33,421 nucleotides of DNA from Bradyrhizobium sp. WSM3983 (GTDB taxonomy: Bacteria; Pseudomonadota; Alphaproteobacteria; Rhizobiales; Xanthobacteraceae). The notes beneath the pieces are model-generated. The model saw nothing but the letters and a program-made list of their open reading frames with translations, ran no database searches and was not told where the DNA came from. A program made the position numbers and the translations under genes. The stretch lies in assembly GCF_000473045.1 (NCBI RefSeq), contig NZ_KI421489.1, positions 232,680 to 266,100 of the forward strand. The letters run 5' to 3'. The stretch's first letter is position 1. Every line of letters starts with the position of its first letter. Positions 15,799 through 23,933 of this stretch are shown here, piece by piece.

Positions 15799-16581
15799 CT
15801 ACCAGCTCGGCAATACCGCGCCCTTGAACTTGGTGAGGATGAACTCCTTCACCTCCGCCGTGTGATAGCTGTCGACCAGGATCTTGACCCAGGGCTTGTC
15901 CTTGTCGGCGCTGCGCACCGCGATCAGGTTGACATAGGGGCCCTTGGGGTCCTCGCGCAGGATCGGGTCCTTGACGGGATCGAGGCCCGCCTGGGTTGCA
16001 TAATTGGTGTTGATCGCGGCGGCGTCGACATCGTCGAGCGCCCGCGGCGCCTGCGCCGCATCGACCTCGACGAATTTCAGCTTCTTCGGGTTCTCGGTGA
16101 CATCGAGCACGGTCGGCTTGAAGCCTGTGCCGTCCTTCAACTTGATCACGCCCTTGTCGCGCAAGAGCAGCAGCACGCGGCCGCCATTGGTCGGGTCGTT
16201 GGGGATCGAGACCTTGCCGCCGTCGGGAATGTCAGCGAAAGCTTTGTGCTTCTTCGAATAGACTCCGATCGGGAAATTCACGGTGAGGCCAACCGACTCG
16301 ATCTTGTAGCCGCGATCGGCTTTCTGGTTATCGAGATAGGGCTGGTTCTGGAAGGAATTGGCCTGGATGTCGCCGGCATCGAGCGCCGCGTTCGGCACCA
16401 CATAGTCGGAGAATTCGATGAGCTGGATGTCGAGCCCTTGCCTGGCGGCGACCGGCTTCACGGCCTCGAAGATCTGCGCATGCGGACCCGGCGTCACGCC
16501 GATCTTGATGGTCTCAGCGTTTGCTGCGGCCGACCATGCGGCAAGCGCGGTTGCGAGGATCAGGGCGGGGCGAAACGACAT
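15799..16581 (-). CDS. MetQ/NlpA-family substrate-binding protein
   Basis: A 260-residue protein. It has a Sec-type signal peptide ending ANA, then ETIKIGVTPGPHAQIFEAVK, the opening of the MetQ/NlpA family. Family hallmarks follow: SDYVVPNAALDAGDIQANSFQNQPYL, SIPNDPTNGGRVLLLL and AAAINTNYA. MetQ delivers methionine to the MetNI importer. Most MetQ proteins are lipoproteins, but here no cysteine follows the signal peptide, so it should be soluble in the periplasm. No metN or metI is nearby. I chose the ATG at 16581 because GGAG lies 6 bases upstream; an ATG at 16593 would add four residues. It is 132 bases upstream of the monooxygenase gene on the same strand and may be cotranscribed with it. 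Confidence 0.85.
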   Translation of the reverse strand: MSFRPALILATALAAWSAAANAETIKIGVTPGPHAQIFEAVKPVAARQGLDIQLIEFSDYVVPNAALDAGDIQANSFQNQPYLDNQKADRGYKIESVGLTVNFPIGVYSKKHKAFADIPDGGKVSIPNDPTNGGRVLLLLRDKGVIKLKDGTGFKPTVLDVTENPKKLKFVEVDAAQAPRALDDVDAAAINTNYATQAGLDPVKDPILREDPKGPYVNLIAVRSADKDKPWVKILVDSYHTAEVKEFILTKFKGAVLPSW

Positions 16582-16756
16582 CTTGGTCTCCATGACTCAG
16601 CGGCAATGACTGGAACCGTATTCGCTTCTCCGCCAGGCGAAATCAATGAAATGGAAATTCATATTTGCCGTCTGCGGCGGGCAACGCTTCTCCGTTCGCC
16701 CCTAAATAGGAAACGAACGCAGATTGGGGCCGCGGCAAGCCGCGCGCAAGCCCTTC

Positions 16757-18211
16757 CTAGGCGTGCAGCTCGGCGCGCCAGGTCGACGGCGAGACCATGA
16801 TCAGCACACAGATCACGGCGTAAGCGGAGAGCGACACCGTGACCATGGCGGCGAGCCCGGTCATTCCCGCACCGAAATACGCAACCGCAATCCAGCCGCC
16901 GCCGGCCGCGATCAGGATGCGCGCGACCGCGGACAGCAGCGGGCCCGTCGCCCGGCCCGTGCCTTGCGCGGCAAACGACGTGACGAAGCCGAAGCCCAGC
17001 GCCGCATAGGCCGGCGCCACGATGTGCAGGTAAGTCATGCCCTCGTTCACCACTTCCGCGTCGTGGCTGAAGAGGTGCAGCCAGGCCGTCGGAAAGATCG
17101 CGACCAGGAGGCCGATGGACCCCGTCATGATCATGCCGGCGGCGCTGCTGACCCAGCCGATCCTCTGCGCCCGCGCGGTCTGGCCCGCGCCCATGTTGAC
17201 GCCGACCATGGTCAACGTCGCCGTGCTGATGCCGAATAGCAGCGGGATCATGATGTAGTCGAGCCGCGAGGCGATGCCGTAGCCGGCGAGCGCCGAGGTG
17301 CCGAACAGGCCGACCGCGCCGGTGACGAGAATGACGGTGAGGTTGGTCAGCACGGCGTTGAACGCGGTGGGGATGCCGACCTTGAGCATGTCGCCGAAGA
17401 TTCTTGCGCGCAGCGGCACGATGTGCAGCCTCAGGCCGGATGCGCCCGACGACATGTAGCGCAGCAGGAACAGCATCGCCGCGCCGTAATAGAGGCCGAA
17501 GGCAATGCCGGCGCCGCCGATGCCGAGGCTTGGGACGGGTCCGAAGCCGAAGATTAGCAATGGCGAAACCGGAATGGTCACGATCGCGCCGATCAAAGTC
17601 ACCAGCGCCGGCACCTTGACGTTGCCGGAGCCGCGCAGCGCGGCCGCCTGGAGATTGACGATCCAGACGGGAATGGCGCCCGCGAAGAGATAGCTGGAAT
17701 AAGTGACGGCCGCGTCGAGCGCGCCGCCGCGGCCACCGAGGGCGCGGAACAGCGCTGGACCGCCGAAGTGCGCACCCAGCGTGAACAGCGCGCCCGCGAT
17801 GATCGCAAGCACGATCGCATGGAACAGCGCCGCATCCGCATCGTCGCGGCGGCCGGCGCCGACCGCGCGCGCCACCGACGAGGCGACGCCGGAGCCGAAC
17901 CCGCCATTCGACATCATCGTCATCAGCATGAAGATCGGGAATACCAGCGCAGCACCGGCCAGCGCATCGGTGCCGAGAAAGCCAACGTAGTAGGCTTCCG
18001 CGATATTGACCGCGGTCTGCGCCACCAGGACGGTCACCGTCGGCAGCGCGAGCTTGAGCAGCGTCGGCAGGATCGGGGCGGTCAGGAGCGCGGCGCGGCG
18101 CTGCTGGCTCGCGCTCTGACCGGCCGTCGCCGCCGCGCGAGCCGGGGCCGCAGGGCGCGCCGGCGCCTCCGTTGCAGGCAAGGGCGGTGCGGCGACGTCC
18201 TCGACTGACAT
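16757..18211 (-). CDS. MATE-family multidrug/toxin exporter
   Basis: A 484-residue inner-membrane protein. A Pro/Ala-rich hydrophilic N-terminus of about 40 residues precedes twelve predicted membrane segments. The first half carries LKLALPTVTVLVAQTAVNIAEAYYVGFLGTDALAG; the second half has the matching pseudo-repeat from about KVGIPTAFNAVLTN. MATE proteins expel cationic drugs or metabolites using Na+ or H+ gradients. The ATG at 18211 is favoured over an in-frame ATG at 18250, which has no ribosome binding site. A long AT-rich palindrome (18260-18300) lies in its promoter region, which suggests ligand-controlled expression. It follows the molybdoenzyme gene on the same strand with 109 bases between. 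Confidence 0.85.
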   Translation of the reverse strand: MSVEDVAAPPLPATEAPARPAAPARAAATAGQSASQQRRAALLTAPILPTLLKLALPTVTVLVAQTAVNIAEAYYVGFLGTDALAGAALVFPIFMLMTMMSNGGFGSGVASSVARAVGAGRRDDADAALFHAIVLAIIAGALFTLGAHFGGPALFRALGGRGGALDAAVTYSSYLFAGAIPVWIVNLQAAALRGSGNVKVPALVTLIGAIVTIPVSPLLIFGFGPVPSLGIGGAGIAFGLYYGAAMLFLLRYMSSGASGLRLHIVPLRARIFGDMLKVGIPTAFNAVLTNLTVILVTGAVGLFGTSALAGYGIASRLDYIMIPLLFGISTATLTMVGVNMGAGQTARAQRIGWVSSAAGMIMTGSIGLLVAIFPTAWLHLFSHDAEVVNEGMTYLHIVAPAYAALGFGFVTSFAAQGTGRATGPLLSAVARILIAAGGGWIAVAYFGAGMTGLAAMVTVSLSAYAVICVLIMVSPSTWRAELHA

Positions 18212-18259
18212 GCGTTCTGGTCCTGTCGTTCCCGGGAGGATGCCGCGCATCGGACGGCC

Positions 18260-18300
18260 ATTGCATTATGACTGTCATATTATTACGGTGATAATGCAAT
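18260..18300. promoter_or_regulatory. AT-rich 41-base palindromic operator candidate upstream of the MATE gene
   Basis: ATTGCATTAT (18260-18269) and ATAATGCAAT (18291-18300) are perfect 10-base inverted repeats separated by 21 bases. The interval contains a further small palindrome overlapping the left arm, ATGACTGTCAT. The block is much richer in A+T than its surroundings. It begins 48 bases upstream of the MATE start and 20 bases from the end of the molybdoenzyme gene. A repressor operator of the MarR or TetR kind, or a terminator of the upstream gene, are the main options. Confidence 0.5.
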
Positions 18301-18320
18301 AAGGCTTGCGCGCGGATCTG

Positions 18321-20642
18321 CTATGCCGGATCAAACGCCCGGATCGGCGGCAGATTGCCGGTGAACTTCTCCACCTCCACCGTCGTGAGCTGGCCGGTGC
18401 AGCCCTGCGCGAAGGATGAGGTGCCGATGTCGCGGGTGAGTACGTTCGGATTGCCGTGAACGCAGAGCGGCGCGTCGTCCTCGGGGTCCATCGGATCGTA
18501 CCAGGCGCCGGTCTGCAGCTGCACGACGCCGGGCGCGATGCTGTCGGTGACGTGTACGGCGGCAAGGCACGCACCGCGCTCGTTGAACAAGCGGATGATG
18601 TCGCCATCCGCGATGCCGCGCGTGCTCGCATCGTGCGGATTCATGCGCGCGACCTCGCGGCCGCGATGTTTGGCGGCAAGCGAATGACCGCCGAAATCGA
18701 GCTGGCTGTGCAACCGTGTCGCCGGCTGGTTGGCGACAAGGAAGCACGGCGCCCCGGCCTTGGGCATGTCGCTCTTCTCGAGCCAGACCGGATGGCCCGG
18801 ACAATCCGCATCGCCATGTCCGGCGATCTTCGCGGAGTAAATCTCGATGCGTCCGCTCGGCGTCGGCAGCGGGTGCGCGACCGGGTCCTCGCGAAAACTG
18901 CGCAGCCTGCCGCCATCGTCGGGCTGCTGCGGCACGACGAGGCTGCCGCGCTGCCAGAATTCCTCGAAGCTTGGGGCCTCTAAGCCGCGCTTGGCGAGTG
19001 AGGCGCGCGTCGGCTCGTAGAGATGCTCCAGCCATTGCCGCGAGGTGCGGCCTTCGGTGAAGGGCTCGCGGGCGCCGAGACGATCGGCGAGATCGGCAAA
19101 GATGTCGTAGTCGTCGCGCGCCAGCCCGAACGGCTCGGCAATGCGGTGCATCGCGACCATCAGCGGATCGTTGGTGGAATAGCCGATGTCCTCGCGCTCG
19201 AGCGTCATGGTCGAGGGCAGCACAATGTCGGCGTGGCGTGCGGTCGCGGTCCAGGCGAGCTCGTGCACGACCAGCGTATCGACTTTCGCAAATGCCTTGC
19301 GCAGGCGGTTGATGTCCTGGTGGTGATGGAAGGGATTGCCGCCGGCCCAATAGACCAGGCGGATGTCCGGATAGGTGCGCGTCTCGCCATTGTAGCGATA
19401 GGTGCTGCCGGGATTGAGCAGCATGTCGGCGATGCGCGCCACCGGAATGAAATCGCGGACGCCATTGCGGCCCTGCCCCAGCGTCGGCCCCGGCACGTCG
19501 TTCACGCGACGGCCGTAATAACCGATCGCGCCGAGCGAATAGGCATAGCCACCGCCGGGAAGACCGATCTGGCCGAGGGCTGCCGCCAGCACCATGCCCA
19601 TCCACACCGGCTGCTCGCCATGTTCGGCGCGCTGGAGCGAATGCGAGACGGTGATCAGCGCGCGTTTGCCGGCAAGGCGCCGCGCGAGCGTCCGGATCGT
19701 GTCCGCATCGACGCCGCAGATCGCGGCGGCCCATGCGGCGTCCTTGGCGTGCCCGTCGCTCTCGCCGGTGAGATAGCGCAGGAAGACCGGCCAGCCTTCG
19801 GTGTAGCGATCGAGGAAGGCCTGATCGTGCAGATCTTCGCTGACCAGCGTGTGGACGATGCCGAGCATCAGCGCGGTGTCGGTGCCGGGAATGCATGTCA
19901 TCCATTCGGCGCCGGCTTCCACTGGCAGATCCTCGCGCAACGGGCTCATCAGGATGAACTCGCAGCCGCGCCGGCGTGCCGCTTCCATGGCACCGCGCTC
20001 GACATGCTTGCTGATCGAGCCGCCGGCCACCATCGAGTTCTTCAGCGCCATGCCGCCGAACGCGAGCACGATCTCGGTTTCGGCCGCGATCTGCTCCCAG
20101 GTGACATTGCGCTTGGTGATGTCCTCGTAACCCGCCATGATCTGCGGCAGCAGCACCGAGGACGCGCCCGAGGAATAGGAATTCACCGAGCGGACATAGC
20201 CGCCCATCGCGATGTTGAGGAAGCGATGCACCTGGCTCTGCGCGTGATGCAGCCGGCCCGCGCTCGACCAGCCATAGGAGCCGCCGAACACCGCGCCGGG
20301 GCCGCGCGTGTCGCGGATGCGCGCGAGCTCGTCGCCGAGCAGATCGAGCGCCTTCTCCCAGCTGACGGAGACGAATTCGTCGCGGCCGCGCCTGTTATCG
20401 GGACCGGGCCCGCGCTCGAGCCAGCCGCGGCGGATGGCGGGCTGGGCGATCCGCGCCTGGTGGCGCAGAGCGCCAGGAAAATTGTCGATGATGCCATTCG
20501 GATCCGGATCGCCCGCATAGGCCCGCACCTCCAGCCCGGCTGCGCTGTTGCGTGCGGAAAACACGCCCCAATGCGAGGTGTGCGGCTTGAAGCCGTCCGA
20601 CAAATCCAGGCCGGGGTCGGGGAAGCCGATCGTATCGTCCAT
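18321..20642 (-). CDS. Molybdopterin oxidoreductase, biotin/methionine sulfoxide reductase (BisC/TorA) type
   Basis: A 773-residue enzyme of the DMSO-reductase superfamily, close to the length of E. coli BisC. It has no N-terminal Fe-S cysteine motif and no Tat leader (it begins MDDTIGFPDP), so it should be cytoplasmic and carry only the molybdenum bis-pterin cofactor. GGSYGWSSAGRLHHAQSQ near residue 120 is characteristic of the BisC/TorA/DorA group. In the following SYSSGAS stretch, Ser157 aligns by eye with the Mo-ligand serine of DMSO reductase. The C-terminal pterin-binding domain has NPHDASTRGIADGDIIRLFN. The likely reaction is reduction of a sulfoxide (biotin or methionine sulfoxide) or N-oxide. 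GAGG precedes the ATG at 20642. It is divergent from the oligopeptide-type binding-protein gene. Confidence 0.88.
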   Translation of the reverse strand: MDDTIGFPDPGLDLSDGFKPHTSHWGVFSARNSAAGLEVRAYAGDPDPNGIIDNFPGALRHQARIAQPAIRRGWLERGPGPDNRRGRDEFVSVSWEKALDLLGDELARIRDTRGPGAVFGGSYGWSSAGRLHHAQSQVHRFLNIAMGGYVRSVNSYSSGASSVLLPQIMAGYEDITKRNVTWEQIAAETEIVLAFGGMALKNSMVAGGSISKHVERGAMEAARRRGCEFILMSPLREDLPVEAGAEWMTCIPGTDTALMLGIVHTLVSEDLHDQAFLDRYTEGWPVFLRYLTGESDGHAKDAAWAAAICGVDADTIRTLARRLAGKRALITVSHSLQRAEHGEQPVWMGMVLAAALGQIGLPGGGYAYSLGAIGYYGRRVNDVPGPTLGQGRNGVRDFIPVARIADMLLNPGSTYRYNGETRTYPDIRLVYWAGGNPFHHHQDINRLRKAFAKVDTLVVHELAWTATARHADIVLPSTMTLEREDIGYSTNDPLMVAMHRIAEPFGLARDDYDIFADLADRLGAREPFTEGRTSRQWLEHLYEPTRASLAKRGLEAPSFEEFWQRGSLVVPQQPDDGGRLRSFREDPVAHPLPTPSGRIEIYSAKIAGHGDADCPGHPVWLEKSDMPKAGAPCFLVANQPATRLHSQLDFGGHSLAAKHRGREVARMNPHDASTRGIADGDIIRLFNERGACLAAVHVTDSIAPGVVQLQTGAWYDPMDPEDDAPLCVHGNPNVLTRDIGTSSFAQGCTGQLTTVEVEKFTGNLPPIRAFDPA

Positions 20643-20840
20643 CGCGTGGCCCTCATCGCAGGAAGCGCCGCGCAGGCAGCTCCGGTCGCAATTACGGAGC
20701 CAATATAGTGAGGCGCGCGCGTGGAAGGCAACGGATTACCGATGTCTGGAACCGCCTCGTCGTCATTGCCGCCTCGCCCCCGATGCAACATGATGGGGGT
20801 GCCGGTGACGACTGTTCTTGTGGCAGGTGGAGGTCATCTG

Positions 20841-22628
20841 ATGGACGAAAACGACATCCGAGGCTTGGTGGCCGAGGTGAAGCAAGGCACGCTCTCGCGA
20901 CGCTCGTTCATCCAGACCATGGCCGCGGCCGGGATCACGGCGCCAGTCGCGAGCCAGATCCTGCTCTGGAACGACGTGGCGATGGCGGACGCCACGTTGG
21001 CCTACAAGCCCACCAAGGCCGGTGGCGGCGGTCCGCTCAAGATCCTGGTCTGGCAGGCGCCGACGCTGCTCAATCCGCATTTCGCGCTCGGCACCAAGGA
21101 CCAGATCGCCTCGCGTGTTTTTTTCGAACCGCTCGCCGGCTGGGACAAGGAGGGCAACCTCATCCCCTGCCTCGCCGCCGAGATCCCGACCAAGGCGAAT
21201 GGCGGCCTCTCCGCCGACGGCACCAGCGTGATCTGGAAGCTGAAGCAGGGCGTAAGGTGGCATGACGGCAAGCCGTTCACCGCCGACGATGTCGTCTTCA
21301 CCTGGCAATACGCCGCGGATCTCGCCACCGCCGCCTACACCACGGGGTCCTATCAGAACATCACGGTCGAGAAGATCGACGACCACGCCGTCAAGGTGAC
21401 CTTCAAGGCCCCGACGCCGTTCTGGGCCGACCCCTTCGTCGGCGCGATTGGCCAGATCCTGCCGAAACATCATTTCGGCGACTATGCCGGCGCGAAATCG
21501 CGTGATGCGCCGGGCAATCTCAAACCGATCGGCACCGGCCCCTACAAGTTCGTCGAGTTCAAGCCGGGCGATCTGGTCCGGGCCGAACGCAACCCCGACT
21601 ATCACGTCAAGAACCAGCCCTATTTCGACACGTTCGAGATCAAGGGCGGCGGCGACGCGGTCTCCGCGGCGCGGGCCGTGCTGCAGACCGGCGAATACGA
21701 CTATGCCTGGAACCTGCTGGTGGAGGACGAGATACTCAAGCGCATGGAAGCCGGCGGCAAAGGCAAGGTCGAGTTCACGACCTCCGGCGGCGTCGAGTTC
21801 ATCATCCTCAACACCACGAACCCGTGGACCGAGGTCGATGGCGAACGCTCCAACGCCAGGACCAGACATCCGACGCTGTCCGATCCGGCGGTGCGCCGGG
21901 CGCTCAACCTGCTGATCGACCGCGACGGGATCCAGAAATTCATCTACGGCCGCGCCGCCGTCGCAACCGCGAGCTTCGTCAACCAGCCCCCGCAGTTCAA
22001 GTCGCGCAAGCTGACCTACGAGTTCAATGTCGACAAGGCCAACAAGATCCTCGACGAGGCCGGCTGGAAGATGGGCGCGGACGGCATCCGCGAGAAGGAC
22101 GGCAACAAGCTCAAATACGTATTCCAGACCTCGATCAACTCGCCGCGCCAGAAGACGCAGGCGATCATCAAGCAGGCCTGCCAGAAAGCCGGCATCGAGA
22201 TCGAGCTCAAGTCGGTCACTGCATCGGTGTTCTTCTCGTCAGACGTCGGCAATCCCGACACCTACTCCAAATTCTACTGCGACATGGAGATGTACAACAC
22301 GACGATGCCGCAGCCGGATCCGGAGCGCTTCCTGAACCAGTGCGTCTCCTGGGAGATCGCCAACAAGGACAACAAATGGCTCGGCCGCAACGTCTCGCGC
22401 TGGTCCGATCCCGAAGCCGACAAGGCCTACAAGGCGGCGCAGCAGGAACTCGACCCGGTCAAGCGCGCCGCGCTGCTGATCAAGGTCAACGAGATCTTCT
22501 GCGAGGCCAACATCTTCCTGCCGCTGCTGTCGCGCTACATCGTCGGCGGCGCCGTCAACAACCTGATGACCGACATCTCGGGGTGGGACGTCACGACGTG
22601 GAATCTGGCGAGCTGGTATCGGAGCTGA
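20841..22628 (+). CDS. Periplasmic peptide-type ABC substrate-binding protein (SBP family 5)
   Basis: A 595-residue binding protein. A Tat leader is visible: a short acidic N-terminal segment, then TLSRRSFIQTMAAAG. The mature part opens GGPLKILVWQAPTLLNPHFA. The family 5 signature is seen at VIWKLKQGVRWHDGKPFTADDVVFTW. The C-terminal lobe ends WNLASWYRS. Family members bind oligopeptides, nickel chelates, opines or glycosides. No cognate permease or ATPase gene is present; a permease remnant follows. The ATG at 20841 is preceded by GGTGGAGGT at a good distance, and the longer frame to 20721 is unlikely. About 200 bases separate it from the divergent molybdoenzyme gene. Confidence 0.88.
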   Translation: MDENDIRGLVAEVKQGTLSRRSFIQTMAAAGITAPVASQILLWNDVAMADATLAYKPTKAGGGGPLKILVWQAPTLLNPHFALGTKDQIASRVFFEPLAGWDKEGNLIPCLAAEIPTKANGGLSADGTSVIWKLKQGVRWHDGKPFTADDVVFTWQYAADLATAAYTTGSYQNITVEKIDDHAVKVTFKAPTPFWADPFVGAIGQILPKHHFGDYAGAKSRDAPGNLKPIGTGPYKFVEFKPGDLVRAERNPDYHVKNQPYFDTFEIKGGGDAVSAARAVLQTGEYDYAWNLLVEDEILKRMEAGGKGKVEFTTSGGVEFIILNTTNPWTEVDGERSNARTRHPTLSDPAVRRALNLLIDRDGIQKFIYGRAAVATASFVNQPPQFKSRKLTYEFNVDKANKILDEAGWKMGADGIREKDGNKLKYVFQTSINSPRQKTQAIIKQACQKAGIEIELKSVTASVFFSSDVGNPDTYSKFYCDMEMYNTTMPQPDPERFLNQCVSWEIANKDNKWLGRNVSRWSDPEADKAYKAAQQELDPVKRAALLIKVNEIFCEANIFLPLLSRYIVGGAVNNLMTDISGWDVTTWNLASWYRS

Positions 22629-22715
22629 CGGCCGGCGCTTGAGCACCCGTGGTGCTGATCCCCGAACCTGAGAGCGGCCCGGACGATGGACGCGGCCCGC
22701 GCTGACGACACATGA

Positions 22716-22895
22716 TCGCGGCTTGCCGCCGGTCGTCGTCAGGATGCGATCACCATGGCCATCAACGCGCTGTTCGGCTTCAGAACCGATTTCGGTCTCG
22801 TCATCGCCATGACCGTGCTCGCGCTCGTGCCGGGAATCGCGATGATCTATTTCGTGCGGGATCACCTCGCCAAGGGCTTTGCGATCCGCACGTGA
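22716..22895 (+). pseudogene. Probable C-terminal remnant of a MalG-type sugar ABC permease
   Basis: This open stretch encodes about 59 residues in one frame, with an internal ATG at 22755 giving 46 residues. The translation has one long hydrophobic segment (GLVIAMTVLALVPGIAMIYF) followed by VRDHLAKGFAI. It resembles the last membrane helix and the R-G-(I/L)-x-x-G tail of MalG-family permeases. No upstream part of such a permease remains; a stop codon lies at 22713-22715. It ends 10 bases from the convergent dhaK stop. It could instead be a genuine small membrane protein, with AGGA 10 bases before the ATG. Confidence 0.4.
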
Positions 22896-22905
22896 ACCGA
22901 GGCGA

Positions 22906-23895
22906 TCAGATGCCCCAGCGTAGCGCCGCGGTATGCACCGGTGCGTCCCACAATTCCTTTGACTGGCTGTCCAGCACGGAGACGGTGATGGAGGCACCGG
23001 CCATGTCGAGGGACGTCACATAGGACCCGGTCAGGAAGCGTGTCGCGGTAATCCCCGCCCCATCGAGAATCCGCTTGGCGCTGTTGGCCATCAGATAGAG
23101 TTCGATCAGCGGCGTTGCGCCGAACCCGTTGATGAGAAGCAGGACTTCGCTGCCCTTGCTCGGTGCGAGATCGCCCAGGATCGCGTTGAGCATCTCGGCG
23201 GCAATCGCATCGGCAGATGCCAACGGCACCCTGCGACGCCCCGGCTCGCCATGAATGCCGACGCCCATTTCCATTTCGTTGTCAGCCAGGGTGAAATTCG
23301 GCCGGCCCGCCGCCGGAACGGTGCACGGCAACAGTGCCACGCCCATCGAGCGGGTGCGCCGATTGACGTCATCGCCGAGCGCCTTGAGCGCGGCGAGCGG
23401 CATTCCCTTTTCAGCCGCAGCGCCGACCATCTTTTCCACGATCAGCGTGCCTGCGACGCCGCGACGGCCGGTCGTGTAGGTCGATTTCTCGACCGCGACA
23501 TCGTCATTGGTCACTACGCTTGCGATCTCGCGCCCGGCCATCTCGGCGGCCATGGTGAAATTCATCACATCGCCTTCGTAATTCTTGACGATGAAGAGCA
23601 CGCCTGCCCCGGTGTCGACCGCCTCCGCCGCCTCGATCATCTGATCCGGCGTCGGCGACGTGAAGACCTGGCCCGGACACGCGGCATCGAGCATGCCGAC
23701 GCCGACAAAGCCGGCGTGGAGCGGTTCATGTCCCGAGCCGCCGCCCGAGATGAGCGCAACCTTGCCCGGCTTCAGGGTACGGCGGCGTACGAACTTCCGC
23801 TCGGCGCCGAGCAGCAGAATATCGGCATGGGCTGCCGCCAATCCGTCGAGACTCTCTTCGAGCACCGTATCGGCGCTGTTGATCAGCTTCTTCAT
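22906..23895 (-). CDS. Dihydroxyacetone kinase subunit DhaK (PTS-dependent type)
   Basis: A 329-residue protein, the usual length for the dihydroxyacetone-binding subunit. Residues 51-58 (GGGSGHEP) and the NYEGD stretch ending at D109 match the substrate pocket of E. coli DhaK. H215 in GVGIHGEPG corresponds to the histidine (His218 in E. coli) that forms a hemiaminal with the ketone. It converts dihydroxyacetone to dihydroxyacetone phosphate, with the phosphate coming from ADP bound to DhaL. GGGAGG precedes the ATG at 23895. It is the last gene of a 12-gene operon, 38 bases after the helix-turn-helix-like gene and far from dhaL, so the kinase subunits are not adjacent. Confidence 0.93.
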   Translation of the reverse strand: MKKLINSADTVLEESLDGLAAAHADILLLGAERKFVRRRTLKPGKVALISGGGSGHEPLHAGFVGVGMLDAACPGQVFTSPTPDQMIEAAEAVDTGAGVLFIVKNYEGDVMNFTMAAEMAGREIASVVTNDDVAVEKSTYTTGRRGVAGTLIVEKMVGAAAEKGMPLAALKALGDDVNRRTRSMGVALLPCTVPAAGRPNFTLADNEMEMGVGIHGEPGRRRVPLASADAIAAEMLNAILGDLAPSKGSEVLLLINGFGATPLIELYLMANSAKRILDGAGITATRFLTGSYVTSLDMAGASITVSVLDSQSKELWDAPVHTAALRWGI

Positions 23896-23933
23896 GGCGT
23901 CCTCCCGGTTATCTTTTCTGCGGTCCGAATTCG

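Noticed and set aside
16646..16662. Short inverted repeat ATGAA-N7-TTCAT upstream of the MetQ-like gene
   Set aside because: Arms of five bases in an AT-rich patch are too short to claim as an operator without conservation data. I also see no SAM-riboswitch-like structure.
14530..16800. A 756-codon plus-strand open frame
   Set aside because: It lies antisense to the CMD, monooxygenase and MetQ-like genes, which have clear families. Its Arg/His/Asp-rich translation without domains is typical of antisense frames in high-G+C DNA. The same applies to long antisense frames at 10891-12399 (+), 19023-20708 (+), 3341-5035 (-) and 6300-7562 (+).
22642..22656. Hairpin AGCACC-CGT-GGTGCT after the peptide-type binding-protein gene as a terminator
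   Set aside because: A 6-bp stem with a 3-base loop and no following T-run. It may contribute but cannot be called a terminator.
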